Assembly (NCBI RefSeq): GCF_026339875.1
Contig: NZ_JAPEPZ010000001.1
Span: forward strand, 2,480,001 to 2,544,000
DNA: 64,000 bases
Direction of reading: 5' to 3'
Origin: Streptomyces sp. NBC_01571
GTDB lineage: Bacteria > Actinomycetota > Actinomycetes > Streptomycetales > Streptomycetaceae
Part shown: one piece after another, positions 31,212 to 39,938 of the stretch
Layout: the number at the start of each line of letters is the position of its first letter
Position numbering within the stretch: position 1 is the first letter of the stretch
Notes under the pieces: generated by a model
What the model saw: only the letters and a program-made list of their open reading frames with translations
Databases searched by the model: none
What the model was told of the DNA's origin: nothing
Translations under genes and position numbers: made by a program

Positions 31212-32981
31212 TCACGCCTCCTTCGTGTCGACGGGGGCGGACGCGCGACGGGTGCGGCGCAGCGGCGGCTGGGCGCCCAGTCGCTTCGGGTCGAGTCCGG
31301 ACCAGCTGTGGCCGCTCGCGAAGAACTTCTTGCGGGCGAGGATCGTCATCAGCGGCTTGGTGAAGAGGAAGACGACGACCACGTCGAGCAGGGTGGTCAG
31401 ACCGAGGGTGAACGCGAAGCCCTGGACCTTGCCGACGGTGACGATGAAGAGCACCGCGGCGGCGAGGAACGACACGAAGTCGGAGACCAGGATCGTGCGC
31501 CGGGCGCGCGGCCAGGCCCGCTCGACGGCGGGGCGCAGGCTGCGGCCCTCGCGGATCTCGTCCCGGATGCGTTCGAAGAACACGATGAACGAGTCCGCCG
31601 TGATACCGATCGCGACGATCGCGCCGCAGACGGCCGGCAGGTTCAGCGCGAACCCGATGGCGGGGCCGAGCAACGCCATGATCACGTACGTGAGGACGGC
31701 GGAGACCATCAGGGAGGCGATGGCGATGATCGACAGGCCCCGGTAGTAGACCACCAGGTAGATGATGACCAGGCCCAGGCCGATCGCGCCCGCGATCAGA
31801 CCGGCGTGCAGCTGCTCGCCGCCGAGGGCCGCGGTCACGGTGGTGACGCTCGCCTCCTTGAAGGTGAGCGGCAGCGCGCCGTACTTCAGCATGTTGGCCA
31901 GGTCCTGCGCCTCGGTCTGCGTGAAGCTGCCGGAGATCTCCGCGTTGCCGCCGGTCAGCGCCTGGCTGACGTACGGGTCGGAGACGACCTCGCCGTCGAG
32001 GACGATGGCGAACTGGTTCTGCGGGGACTGGTTCTGCGCGAGCTTGCCGGTGATGCTGGCGAACTTCTTCGAGCCACCGGACGTGAAGTCCATGGTGACC
32101 TTCCAGCCCGCGGCGCTCTGGGTGTCGAAGACGGCCGCGGCGCTCTTGATGTCCGTGCCGGAGACCTCGGCGGGGCCGAGCACGTACTTCTGCCACTGAC
32201 CCGAGGAGTTCTGGCCACAGGCCACGGTGGGGTCGGTGGGCTTGACGCCGTCACCGGCCTTGGCGCGGACCGCCTTGTCGGTGCAGTCGAGCGCGGCGTA
32301 CTGGGCCTGGAGCTTGGCGGCCGCGGGGTCGACGCTGCCGCTCGGCGACGGCGTGGTGCCGGTGGACGCCGACGACTTCGCCGAGGCGCTCGCGGACGGC
32401 GTGGCGTCGGCCTTCAGGGCGTCCGTGACCGCACGGCCCTGGGAGGTGGCCGTGGCCGACGGAGTCGCGGAGCTCGACGACGTCGGCTTGCCGGTCGCCT
32501 TGTCGCTCGCCTTGTCCTTCGAGGAGTCGCTGCTGGAGGCGCTCGGCGAGGGGCTGGCCGTCGCGGCGTTCCCGGAGACCTCGGTGGCCAGCACCGGGCG
32601 GAAGTAGAGCTTGGCGGTGGTACCGACCTGCTCCCGGGCCTGCTTGGAGTTCGTGCCCTTGGGGATGTTGACGATGATGTTGCGATCGCCCTGGGTCTGG
32701 ACCTCTGCCTCGGAGACACCAAGACCATTGACACGGCGGTTCATGATGTCGACCGCGGTGTTCATGTTGGTCTTGTTGATCGCGTTCGGCTGGCCCGGCT
32801 CGTTCTTCGCCTCCAGCGTGATGCTGGTGCCACCGGCGAGGTCGATGCCGAGACGCGGGGTGGAATGCCCGGAGAGGAACATCCCCCCGGTGAGCGCCAC
32901 GATGGCGATCAGGATGAGGGCAAGCGAGCGCCCCGGCCTGCTCTGGGCACTCGCGCTCCGGCCCTTCTTCGGTGCTGCCAC
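31212..32981 (-). CDS. secD: protein translocase subunit SecD with Ser/Ala-rich insertion
   Basis: The 589-aa protein has the first transmembrane helix (about 18-37), the LGIDLAGGTSITLEA motif, a large extracytoplasmic P1 region and five C-terminal helices with GFALNLPAVCGAIVAIGITADSF-type signatures. A low-complexity Ser/Ala/Thr/Lys segment of about 80 residues (about 138-218) interrupts the extracytoplasmic region. The start is GTG at 32979-32981. It lies between yajC (142-bp gap) and secF (1-bp gap). Confidence 0.97.
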   Translation of the reverse strand: MAAPKKGRSASAQSRPGRSLALILIAIVALTGGMFLSGHSTPRLGIDLAGGTSITLEAKNEPGQPNAINKTNMNTAVDIMNRRVNGLGVSEAEVQTQGDRNIIVNIPKGTNSKQAREQVGTTAKLYFRPVLATEVSGNAATASPSPSASSSDSSKDKASDKATGKPTSSSSATPSATATSQGRAVTDALKADATPSASASAKSSASTGTTPSPSGSVDPAAAKLQAQYAALDCTDKAVRAKAGDGVKPTDPTVACGQNSSGQWQKYVLGPAEVSGTDIKSAAAVFDTQSAAGWKVTMDFTSGGSKKFASITGKLAQNQSPQNQFAIVLDGEVVSDPYVSQALTGGNAEISGSFTQTEAQDLANMLKYGALPLTFKEASVTTVTAALGGEQLHAGLIAGAIGLGLVIIYLVVYYRGLSIIAIASLMVSAVLTYVIMALLGPAIGFALNLPAVCGAIVAIGITADSFIVFFERIRDEIREGRSLRPAVERAWPRARRTILVSDFVSFLAAAVLFIVTVGKVQGFAFTLGLTTLLDVVVVFLFTKPLMTILARKKFFASGHSWSGLDPKRLGAQPPLRRTRRASAPVDTKEA

Positions 32982-33123
32982 CTTCTCGTACTCCCTCTCG
33001 GGCCGCCTCGCGCGGGGTCAGCGCGTGGGCGGCCATGACATGGTGTCGGGACTCCGTGCGACAGAGGCACATCCCTGGGGTTCACGGGGCGCGAGCGGAT
33101 CGCGCCGTGTTCCCCCGGGGATG

Positions 33124-33624
33124 CTACTTCGCGCCGGACTCGCCGTCGGTCTTCTTCGGCTCTGCTTCGTCGCCCTCGGCCGCCTTCGCGTCGGCGGGCT
33201 CGTCCGCGGCGTCCTTCTTGCCGAGGTCGATGGGCTTGTCGTCGGAGGCGTCGGAAGCGGCGTCGGCGGCGGGCTCGTCGGTCTCGGTGAGGGAGGAGGC
33301 GTCGTCCGGGACAACCGAACCGTCGGCCTCGAGGTCGTGCTCGATGCCGTGCACGATGCGGTTGTACTCGTCGTCGGTGAGGACGGCGCCGATCGAGTTC
33401 TTCGCGAAGAGGAGGTCCACGCCGGGGCCCGCGTCAAGAAGGACCGAGTCCTCGTTGACCTCCTTCACGGTGGCGTACATGCCACCGATCGTGCGCACGC
33501 CGGAGCCGGGCTGCATCTCATTGCGCATGGAAGCAGCCTGCTGCTGCTTCTTCTTGGCAGACCGGGTCATCAGGAACATGGCCCCGATGAGCACGATGAA
33601 CGGGAGGAGGGTCACGAGACTCAC
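33124..33624 (-). CDS. yajC: preprotein translocase subunit YajC
   Basis: YajC joins SecD and SecF as an accessory of the Sec channel. The 166-aa protein has one N-terminal membrane helix (VTLLPFIVLIGAMFLM), a basic QQQ segment and the YajC core (PGSGVRTIGGMYATVKEV). Its C-terminal half is a very acidic Asp/Glu/Ala tail, making the protein longer than the usual roughly 110 aa. The GTG at 33622-33624 is the start. It lies between ruvB and secD on the same strand, a common gene order. Confidence 0.93.
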   Translation of the reverse strand: MSLVTLLPFIVLIGAMFLMTRSAKKKQQQAASMRNEMQPGSGVRTIGGMYATVKEVNEDSVLLDAGPGVDLLFAKNSIGAVLTDDEYNRIVHGIEHDLEADGSVVPDDASSLTETDEPAADAASDASDDKPIDLGKKDAADEPADAKAAEGDEAEPKKTDGESGAK

Positions 33625-33787
33625 GGGTCGGAACTTCCTTCTTCGACCGCGATGGTGAGCGGCCTGCTGGATGGGGGTATGTATGTCGCCGACAAGGGCG
33701 GCATCGGCGGAGTCTAAGCGAGTCCGCACTCAGGGAACAACGCTCAGCATGGCACCGGGGTTCCTGACCCCGCGAGTGCCCGCGCCG

Positions 33788-34858
33788 TCACGCCCCGAAC
33801 AGGTCCCCTTGTCCGTTTCCCCCCATGGCCCGCTGCGGCGGGGTGAGTCCGAGATGTGCCCATGCCGCCGGAGTCGCGACGCGACCACGGGGCGTACGGG
33901 CGAGCAGTCCCTCGCGTACCAGGAAGGGCTCGGCGACCTCCTCCACGGTCTCCCGCTCCTCCCCCACGGCGACCGCGAGCGTGGACAGCCCCACCGGGCC
34001 GCCGCCGAAGAGCTTGAGCAGGGCTTCCAGGACCCCTCGGTCGAGGCGGTCGAGACCGCGGGCGTCGACCTCGTAGACCTTCAGCGCGGCGGAGGCGATC
34101 TCGCGGGTGATGATGCCGTCGGCCTTGACCTGCGCGTAGTCCCGGACGCGGCGCAGCAGACGGTTGGCGATTCGGGGCGTGCCGCGGGAACGGCCGGCGA
34201 TCTCGGCGGCGCCCTCGGTGCCGATCTCCACGTCGAGGAGGTTCGCGGAGCGGTGGATGACGCGCTGCAGCTCGGCGGGCTCGTAGAACTCCATGTGCGC
34301 GGTGAAGCCGAAGCGGTCGCGCAGCGGGGGCGGCAGCAGTCCTGCCCGGGTGGTGGCGCCGACCAGGGTGAACGGCGGCAGCTCCAGGGGGATCGCGGTG
34401 GCCCCCGGGCCCTTGCCGACGATCACGTCGACCCGGAAGTCCTCCATCGCCATGTAGAGCATCTCTTCCGCGGGCCGGGACATGCGATGGATCTCGTCCA
34501 GGAAGAGCACCTCGCCCTCCTGGAGCGAGGAGAGGATCGCGGCGAGGTCCCCGGCGTGCTGGATGGCGGGACCGCTGGTGATGCGGATGGGGGCGCCCAT
34601 CTCGGCCGCGATGATCATCGAGAGGGTGGTCTTGCCGAGGCCGGGGGCGCCGGAGAGCAGCACGTGGTCGGCGGTGGCGCCGCGGGCACGGGCGGCGCGC
34701 AGCACGAGGTCGAGCTGCTCGCGGACCTTCTCCTGGCCGATGAACTCGTCCAGGTCCTTGGGGCGCAGGGCCGCCTCTACGGCCTGGTCCTCACGGTCGG
34801 CGGACGCGCCGACGAGCCGGTCGGCGGCGGTCTCGTCGGTCGTGTCGTCCCAGTTCAT
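33788..34858 (-). CDS. ruvB: Holliday junction branch migration helicase RuvB
   Basis: RuvB is the hexameric ATPase that drives branch migration with RuvA. The 356-aa protein has Walker [12 protein letters not shown], Walker [10 protein letters not shown], the sensor ATTRAG, and the C-terminal winged helix. An N-terminal stretch rich in Asp and Thr is slightly longer than in E. coli. The ATG is at 34856-34858. It follows ruvA by 79 bases and precedes yajC by about 160. The ruvC-ruvA-ruvB order is complete here. Confidence 0.98.
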   Translation of the reverse strand: MNWDDTTDETAADRLVGASADREDQAVEAALRPKDLDEFIGQEKVREQLDLVLRAARARGATADHVLLSGAPGLGKTTLSMIIAAEMGAPIRITSGPAIQHAGDLAAILSSLQEGEVLFLDEIHRMSRPAEEMLYMAMEDFRVDVIVGKGPGATAIPLELPPFTLVGATTRAGLLPPPLRDRFGFTAHMEFYEPAELQRVIHRSANLLDVEIGTEGAAEIAGRSRGTPRIANRLLRRVRDYAQVKADGIITREIASAALKVYEVDARGLDRLDRGVLEALLKLFGGGPVGLSTLAVAVGEERETVEEVAEPFLVREGLLARTPRGRVATPAAWAHLGLTPPQRAMGGNGQGDLFGA

Positions 34859-34937
34859 TGCGTGTGCCTCGCGGTGTGGTGGTGGGGCGGCCGGTGGGTC
34901 GGCGGGCGCAGGTCGGGTCGGGTGGCGGGCCGCCGGG

Positions 34938-35546
34938 TCAGCGGGCGCGGTTGAGGGTCTGCAGGGCGGCCTTCAGGAGCCGGCCCACCTGGGGTGTGCC
35001 CTCCTCGGCCTCGGCCTGCGGGGCGACCGCGGAGACCGCCTCGTCGGCCTCGCGCGTGGCGTATCCGAGGCCGATCAGCGCGGCGTGCAGCTGCTCGCGC
35101 CAGCCGGTACTGACCGGGGCGCCGATCCCGGTGCTCGTGCCGAGCGGCTCGCCGAGCCGGTCCTTGAGCTCCAGCAGGAGTTTCTGGGCTCCCCGCTTGC
35201 CGATGCCGGGTACGGCGGTGAGTGCCTTCTCGTCACCCGTGGCGACCGCCCGGCGCAGGGCGTCGGGGGTGTGCACGGCGAGCATGGCCTGGGCGAGGCG
35301 CGGGCCGACACCGCTCGCGGTCTGCAGCAGCACGAAGGTCCCGCGCTCGTCGTCGTCCGCGAAGCCGTACAGGGTGAGGGAGTCCTCGCGGACGACCAGG
35401 GAGGTGGCGAGCCTGGCCGGCTGGCCCATGCGGAGCGTGGCGAGGGTGCCGGGCGTGCACTGGACGGCGATGCCGATGCCGCCGACCTCCACCACCGCTG
35501 AGTCGGGGGCGAGAGCGGCGACCGGGCCGCTGACGAAGGCGATCAT
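34938..35546 (-). CDS. ruvA: Holliday junction branch migration protein RuvA
   Basis: RuvA binds the four-way junction as a tetramer and loads RuvB. The 202-aa protein has the OB-fold N-terminal domain (MIAFVSGPV to about 65), two helix-hairpin-helix motifs ([12 protein letters not shown] and [12 protein letters not shown]), and domain III at the C-terminus that contacts RuvB. The ATG at 35544-35546 overlaps the ruvC stop as ATGA. A longer open frame upstream is a shadow of ruvC. Confidence 0.97.
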   Translation of the reverse strand: MIAFVSGPVAALAPDSAVVEVGGIGIAVQCTPGTLATLRMGQPARLATSLVVREDSLTLYGFADDDERGTFVLLQTASGVGPRLAQAMLAVHTPDALRRAVATGDEKALTAVPGIGKRGAQKLLLELKDRLGEPLGTSTGIGAPVSTGWREQLHAALIGLGYATREADEAVSAVAPQAEAEEGTPQVGRLLKAALQTLNRAR

Positions 35547-36136
35547 GCGGTACGGCCTTTCGATGCGTGGTGCGGTGCGGCCTGCGACGCCGCTTGCGCC
35601 GCGTGCAGGGCGGCCGCCTGCTGGAGTCGGTTCTGCGCGACGGCCTGCTGGAGTCGGTTCTGGGCGGGCGCGCGCCAGATGTGACAGATCGCCAGCGCGA
35701 GGGCGTCGGCGGCGTCGGCGGGCTTGGGCGGCGCGTCCAGCCGGAGCAGCCGGGTGACCATCGCGCCGACCTGGGCCTTGTCCGCGCGTCCGCTGCCGGT
35801 GACGGCGGCCTTGACCTCGCTCGGGGTGTGCAGGGCGACGGGGATGCCGCGCCGGGCGGCACAGAGCATGGCGACGGCGCTGGCCTGGGCGGTGCCCATC
35901 ACCGTACGGACGTTGTGCTGGCTGAACACCCGCTCCACCGCGACGCATTCGGGCGCGTACTCGTCGAGCCACCGCTCGATGCCCTGCTCGACGGCGACGA
36001 GGCGCAGGCCCAACTCGGCGTCGGCCGGGGTGCGTACGACACCGACCCCGCGCATCGTCAGGGGCCGGCCCGCGACTCCTTCGACCACGCCGACGCCGCA
36101 TCGGGTCAGCCCGGGGTCGACACCCAGTACCCGCAC
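35543..36136 (-). CDS. ruvC: crossover junction endodeoxyribonuclease RuvC
   Basis: RuvC cuts Holliday junctions symmetrically. The 197-aa protein starts [14 protein letters not shown] with the first catalytic Asp, has the [10 protein letters not shown] motif with the Glu and the [12 protein letters not shown] motif with the final acidic residues. The GTG at 36134-36136 is preceded by AAGGGGGA. The C-terminus is unusual: AQNRLQQA is duplicated by a 27-bp tandem repeat (35616-35662), then a Gln/Ala/His-rich tail follows. It lies at the head of the ruvC-ruvA-ruvB set. Confidence 0.96.
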   Translation of the reverse strand: MRVLGVDPGLTRCGVGVVEGVAGRPLTMRGVGVVRTPADAELGLRLVAVEQGIERWLDEYAPECVAVERVFSQHNVRTVMGTAQASAVAMLCAARRGIPVALHTPSEVKAAVTGSGRADKAQVGAMVTRLLRLDAPPKPADAADALALAICHIWRAPAQNRLQQAVAQNRLQQAAALHAAQAASQAAPHHASKGRTA

Positions 36137-36218
36137 CCCGGTCCCCCTTCGTCGATCTCCCCGGTCACCCACTGGTGACAGCTGTTTGTGCAGGCTATCG
36201 GGTGCCACTGACAAAGCG

Positions 36219-36249
36219 ACGGGCCGACGGGTGTGTCCCGTCGGCCCGT
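36219..36249 (-). terminator. hairpin after the yebC-family gene
   Basis: A perfect 13-bp stem pairs 36219-36231 with 36237-36249, with loop TGTGT. On the minus strand it lies 16 bases beyond the yebC-family stop and is followed by a CTTTG run. It probably ends the pdxS-pdxT-yebC transcript before ruvC. Confidence 0.8.
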
Positions 36250-36264
36250 TCGGCTGTCGGCGGC

Positions 36265-37017
36265 TCAGGCGTCGACCTTCTCCATGACCTCGTCGCTGAC
36301 GTCGAAGTTGGCGAAGACGTTCTGCACGTCGTCGCTGTCCTCGAGCGCGTCGATCAGCTTGAAGATCTTCCGGGCGCCCTCCTCGTCCAGCTCGACCTGC
36401 ATGGTCGGGACGAAGTTGGCGTCCGCGGAGTCGTAGTCGATCCCGGCGTCCTGGAGGGCGGTGCGCACGGCGACCAGGTCGGTCGCCTCGGAGATGACCT
36501 CGAAGGACTCACCGAGGTCGTTGACCTCCTCGGCGCCCGCGTCGAGCACGGCACCCAGGACGTCGTCCTCGGACAGGCCGCCCTTGGGGACGATGACGAC
36601 GCCCTTGCGGTTGAAGAGGTACGAGACCGAACCCGGGTCGGCCATGTTGCCGCCGTTACGGGTCATGGCGACGCGGACGTCCGAGGCGGCGCGGTTACGG
36701 TTGTCGGTGAGGCACTCGATGAGCACCGCGACACCGTTCGGGCCGTAACCCTCGTACATGATCGTCTCGTAGTCGGCGCCACCGGCTTCGAGGCCGGCGC
36801 CGCGCTTGACCGCCGAGTCGATGTTCTTGTTCGGGACCGAGCTCTTCTTGGCCTTCTGGATGGCGTCGAAGAGCGTCGGGTTGCCGGACACGTCGGCGCC
36901 GCCCGTGCGGGCCGCCACCTCGATGTTCTTGATCATCTTCGCGAAGAGCTTGCCGCGCTTGGCGTCGATCACGGCCTTCTTGTGCTTCGTCGTAGCCCAT
37001 TTAGAGTGGCCGGACAT
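36265..37017 (-). CDS. YebC/PmpR-family DNA-binding / translation regulatory protein
   Basis: The 250-aa protein starts [16 protein letters not shown], the hallmark of the YebC/TACO1 family, and has the three-domain layout with AVKRGAG and [10 protein letters not shown] motifs. Family members were long annotated as transcription regulators; recent work on some supports a role on ribosomes at proline stretches. The ATG at 37015-37017 was preferred over an upstream codon because of this conserved N-terminus. It lies 74 bases downstream of pdxT and is probably part of the same operon. Confidence 0.95.
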   Translation of the reverse strand: MSGHSKWATTKHKKAVIDAKRGKLFAKMIKNIEVAARTGGADVSGNPTLFDAIQKAKKSSVPNKNIDSAVKRGAGLEAGGADYETIMYEGYGPNGVAVLIECLTDNRNRAASDVRVAMTRNGGNMADPGSVSYLFNRKGVVIVPKGGLSEDDVLGAVLDAGAEEVNDLGESFEVISEATDLVAVRTALQDAGIDYDSADANFVPTMQVELDEEGARKIFKLIDALEDSDDVQNVFANFDVSDEVMEKVDA

Positions 37018-37091
37018 CTGCCTGTCTCCTTCGCGTAACCCATCCTGTACGAACTCCCCCACACTTTAAGAGCCTGGGGGACCCCCAGATC

Positions 37092-37697
37092 CTACAAGGA
37101 GCCGGGTGTCCGGTTCGCGCGCACCATGTCGACGAACAGGCCGTGCACGCGGTGGTCTCCGGTCAGTTCGGGGTGGAACGACGTGGCGAGCGCGTTGCCC
37201 TGGCGCACGGCGACGATGTGGCCCTCGTGCATGGCCAGCACTTCCGCCTCCGCACCCACGGACTCGACCCAGGGGGCACGAATGAAGACGCCCTCCACAG
37301 GATCGCCCCCGACGCCCTCGACGTCGACCGCCGCTTCGAAGGACTCGTTCTGGCGTCCGAAGGCGTTGCGGCGCACGATCATGTCGATGCCGCCGATCGT
37401 CTCCTGCCCCGAGCGCGGGTCGAGGATCTTGTCGGCGAGCATGATCATGCCGGCGCAGGTGCCGTACACGGGCATGCCTTCGCGCACGCGCGCGCGGAGA
37501 GGCTCCATCATGCCGAAGAGGTGGGCCAGCTTGGAGATGGTGGTGGACTCGCCACCGGGGATGACCAGGCCATCCACCTCGGCGAGTTCCTCGGGGCGCC
37601 GTACCGCCCTGGCCACGGCGTCGGCCGCGGCCAGGGCGATGAGGTGCTCCCGTACGTCACCCTGGAGGGCCAGGACGCCTATGACGGGGGTGCTCAT
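37092..37697 (-). CDS. pdxT: pyridoxal 5'-phosphate synthase glutaminase subunit PdxT
   Basis: PdxT releases ammonia from glutamine for PdxS. The 201-aa protein is a class I glutamine amidotransferase with the nucleophile Cys in GTCAGMI, the [11 protein letters not shown] oxyanion motif and the His-Glu pair in SFHPEL. The ATG at 37695-37697 lies 12 bases after the pdxS stop. The two subunits form the 24-mer PLP synthase, so adjacency and strict order are expected. Confidence 0.97.
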   Translation of the reverse strand: MSTPVIGVLALQGDVREHLIALAAADAVARAVRRPEELAEVDGLVIPGGESTTISKLAHLFGMMEPLRARVREGMPVYGTCAGMIMLADKILDPRSGQETIGGIDMIVRRNAFGRQNESFEAAVDVEGVGGDPVEGVFIRAPWVESVGAEAEVLAMHEGHIVAVRQGNALATSFHPELTGDHRVHGLFVDMVRANRTPGSL

Positions 37698-37709
37698 GAG
37701 TGGTGTGTC

Positions 37710-38633
37710 CTACCAGCCGCGGTTGGCGTAGCGCTCGGCCTCGGGGAGGGTGTCGCAGTTGATGCCGACCATGGCCTCGCCCAGGTTGCGGGACGCGTCC
37801 GCGATGATCTTCGGGTCGTCGTAGAAGGTGGTGGCCTTCACGATGGCGGCGGCGCGCTTGGCCGGGTCGCCGGACTTGAAGATGCCGGAGCCGACGAAGA
37901 CGCCCTCGGCGCCGAGCTGACGCATCAGCGCCGCGTCGGCCGGAGTGGCGACGCCGCCCGCGGAGAACAGCACCACCGGGAGCTTGCCGAGCTCGGCGAC
38001 CTCCTTGACGATCTCGTAGGGGGCGCGCAGTTCCTTGGCCGCGGCGTACAGCTCGTTGTTGTCGTAGCCGCGCAGCCTGGCGATCTCGTTCTTGATCTGG
38101 CGCAGGTGGCGGACGGCCTCGACGACGTTGCCGGTGCCGGCCTCGCCCTTGGAGCGGATCATGGCGGCGCCCTCGGCGATGCGGCGCAGGGCCTCGCCCA
38201 GGTTGGTGGCACCGCAGACGAAGGGGGTGGTGAACGCCCACTTGTCGGAGTGGTTGACCTCGTCGGCCGGGGTGAGGACCTCGGACTCGTCGATGTAGTC
38301 GACGCCGAGGGACTGCAGGACCTGGGCCTCGACGAAGTGGCCGATGCGGGACTTGGCCATCACCGGGATCGAGACGGCGTCGATGATGCCCTCGATCATG
38401 TCCGGGTCGGACATCCGGGCCACGCCGCCGTCCTTGCGGATGTCGGCCGGGACCCGCTCCAGGGCCATGACGGCGACGGCGCCCGCGTCCTCGGCGATCT
38501 TCGCCTGGTCCGGGGTGACGACGTCCATGATCACGCCGCCCTTGAGCTGCTCGGCCATGCCGCGCTTCACTCGGGCGGTGCCGGTCGCCGCGTTGTCTTC
38601 GGGGCGGGCGGGGGTGGGGAGCGTGCTGGACAC
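37710..38633 (-). CDS. pdxS: pyridoxal 5'-phosphate synthase synthase subunit PdxS
   Basis: PdxS builds vitamin B6 from ribose 5-phosphate, glyceraldehyde 3-phosphate and ammonia. The 307-aa TIM-barrel protein has the family segments [22 protein letters not shown] and [15 protein letters not shown], with both catalytic lysines visible. The start is GTG (38631-38633), with GAGG a few bases upstream. It is probably the first gene of pdxS-pdxT-yebC and is preceded by a 470-bp repeat-rich region. Confidence 0.97.
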   Translation of the reverse strand: MSSTLPTPARPEDNAATGTARVKRGMAEQLKGGVIMDVVTPDQAKIAEDAGAVAVMALERVPADIRKDGGVARMSDPDMIEGIIDAVSIPVMAKSRIGHFVEAQVLQSLGVDYIDESEVLTPADEVNHSDKWAFTTPFVCGATNLGEALRRIAEGAAMIRSKGEAGTGNVVEAVRHLRQIKNEIARLRGYDNNELYAAAKELRAPYEIVKEVAELGKLPVVLFSAGGVATPADAALMRQLGAEGVFVGSGIFKSGDPAKRAAAIVKATTFYDDPKIIADASRNLGEAMVGINCDTLPEAERYANRGW

Positions 38634-38747
38634 GGGTTGACCTCACTCGGTGAAAGAGGGTTTCTGCAGTACCGAGGAAACGGGAGTGGACCAGGCCACT
38701 GCAAGGGCCAATGGGGACCCGGTGGATCGTTTTCCGCCCCCGCCGCC

Positions 38748-38895
38748 CCTACCCTCCCCCAAGCTCTCGACTTCGCTCGAGCAGGGGGAACCCCCATCGT
38801 CCCCGGGGCTCCGCCCCGGACCCCGCCAGGGGCGCTGCGCCCCCCGGACCCCCGCCATCGCCCGAAGGGCTCGTCCTCAAACGCCGGACGGGCTG
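38748..38895 (-). repeat. dispersed Streptomyces GC-rich repeat, copy 1
   Basis: Read on the minus strand, this segment has the pattern CGTCCGGCGTTTGAGGACGAG followed by GGGTCCGGGG and a series of short palindromes (CCGGGG/CCCCGG at 38803-38819, GGCGC/GCGCC at 38831-38841). I recognise this kind of block as a repeat scattered between genes in Streptomyces genomes. It lies upstream of pdxS and faces copy 2. There is no CDS. Family assignment is from memory. Confidence 0.6.
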
Positions 38896-38949
38896 CAATA
38901 CATGACCCCGGCCGGAACCATGCAGCACACGCCGACACCCCCAGCACAA

Positions 38950-39020
38950 GCCCGCATCTTCAGCGCAGGCCCGCACCTTCCGCACAGCCCGCATCTCCAG
39001 CGCAGGCCCGCATCTCCAGC
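38950..39020 (+). repeat. 18-19-bp tandem repeat, about four units
   Basis: Units beginning GCCCGCATCT(T/C)CAGCGCAG start at 38950, 38969, 38987 and 39006, the second being 18 bases and more divergent. They sit between the two oppositely oriented copies of the dispersed repeat. No gene is present and no function is apparent. Confidence 0.75.
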
Positions 39021-39092
39021 CCGTCCCGCGTTCGAGGACGAGGCCGTTCAGGCCGAAGCGGGGGTCTGGGGGCGGCAGCCCCCAGGACGGCG
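39018..39092 (+). repeat. dispersed Streptomyces GC-rich repeat, copy 2 (inverted to copy 1)
   Basis: The plus strand reads CGTCCCGCGTTCGAGGACGAG, then a GGGGTCTGGGGGC block forming a perfect hairpin (39066-39073 with 39078-39085). It matches copy 1 in opposite orientation. It lies immediately downstream of the minus-strand gene at 39107-39652, so the hairpin may act as its terminator. Confidence 0.65.
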
Positions 39093-39106
39093 GGGCAGCA
39101 GGCGGC

Positions 39107-39652
39107 TCAGTTCGTGGGCCGGTCAGCCAACGCGGTAGGCGGCTCGTCGTCCATCTCGAAGGCCATCGGGAAGGCGGCATGACCGGCCAGCCGGAACCAC
39201 CGCACCTTGCGATGCCTGCGCAACGCCCGCGCCGCCCGCACGGCGTCGTTGTGGAACCGCCGGGCCATCGGCACCCGCCGTACCGCCTGCGCCAGCTCGC
39301 TCGCTGCCGCGTCCCCGCCCGGTGCCTCCCGCACCGCCTCCATCTGCTGCACCTCGCCGAAGACGGCCCGCAGGGCCTGGCTCAGCTCGCTCTCGGCGAC
39401 CTCGCGCTGCTCCTCCTCCGCCTGCCGGGCGGCGTGCGCCGCCTCGTACAGCACGATGGAGGCGGCCGGGTCGAGCACCCCGGAGGTCGCCAGCTCCTGG
39501 GCGACCGAGGCGCGGCGCAACAGCTGCGCGTCGAGTGCGGCGCGCGCGGCGTCGATCCGGGCGTGCAGCCGGTCGAGACGCCCCGCGGTCCAGCTCAGGT
39601 AGAGGCCGATCGCGGCGAGGCCGACGAGGATCCAGATCAAGGTTGCGGTCAC
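39107..39652 (-). CDS. membrane-anchored helical protein, LemA-like
   Basis: A protein of about 181 aa with one N-terminal membrane helix (TLIWILVGLAAIGLYLSW), a DRLHARIDAARAALDAQL segment resembling LemA proteins, a long helical domain and a C-terminal part with VRWFRLAGHAAFP. The LemA resemblance is partial and the function is unknown. The start may be the GTG at 39650-39652 or a TTG nine bases upstream; neither has a clear ribosome binding site. It lies between pdxS and pimA in a conserved Streptomyces context. Confidence 0.72.
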   Translation of the reverse strand: MTATLIWILVGLAAIGLYLSWTAGRLDRLHARIDAARAALDAQLLRRASVAQELATSGVLDPAASIVLYEAAHAARQAEEEQREVAESELSQALRAVFGEVQQMEAVREAPGGDAAASELAQAVRRVPMARRFHNDAVRAARALRRHRKVRWFRLAGHAAFPMAFEMDDEPPTALADRPTN

Positions 39653-39745
39653 GGGCGGCAAGGCTACTCGGGCGTGGCCACCCGCCCCTCACGTCCCCTG
39701 CGCACGCGTCCGCCACGGAGAGGAGCGTCCGCGCACTCCCCCTCC

Positions 39746-39913
39746 CTAAGGGCTGTCCCGTAAGCCCGGCGAGCGCACGACGACAGCCACGGGCACCTCG
39801 CCGCGTTGTCGGATCGCCCGGATACACCCAGTACGAGGACGACCCTCCGCCTTGCGATGCACCGCATCCGACGCCGAGCGCCGATCCACCGGGGATCACG
39901 GGACAGCCCTTAG
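39746..39913. mobile_element. 168-bp MITE-like element with 16-bp perfect terminal inverted repeats
   Basis: The left end CTAAGGGCTGTCCCGT (39746-39761) is exactly the reverse complement of the right end ACGGGACAGCCCTTAG (39898-39913). The 136 bases between encode no transposase. Ends beginning GGGCTGTCCCGT occur on IS5-type elements in Streptomyces, so a full-length IS could move it in trans. The outermost bases may belong to a short TA-containing target. The structure is seen directly; the family assignment is from memory. Confidence 0.8.
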
Positions 39914-39938
39914 CCCCCCGCGTGCCACTCCCCGGCGC

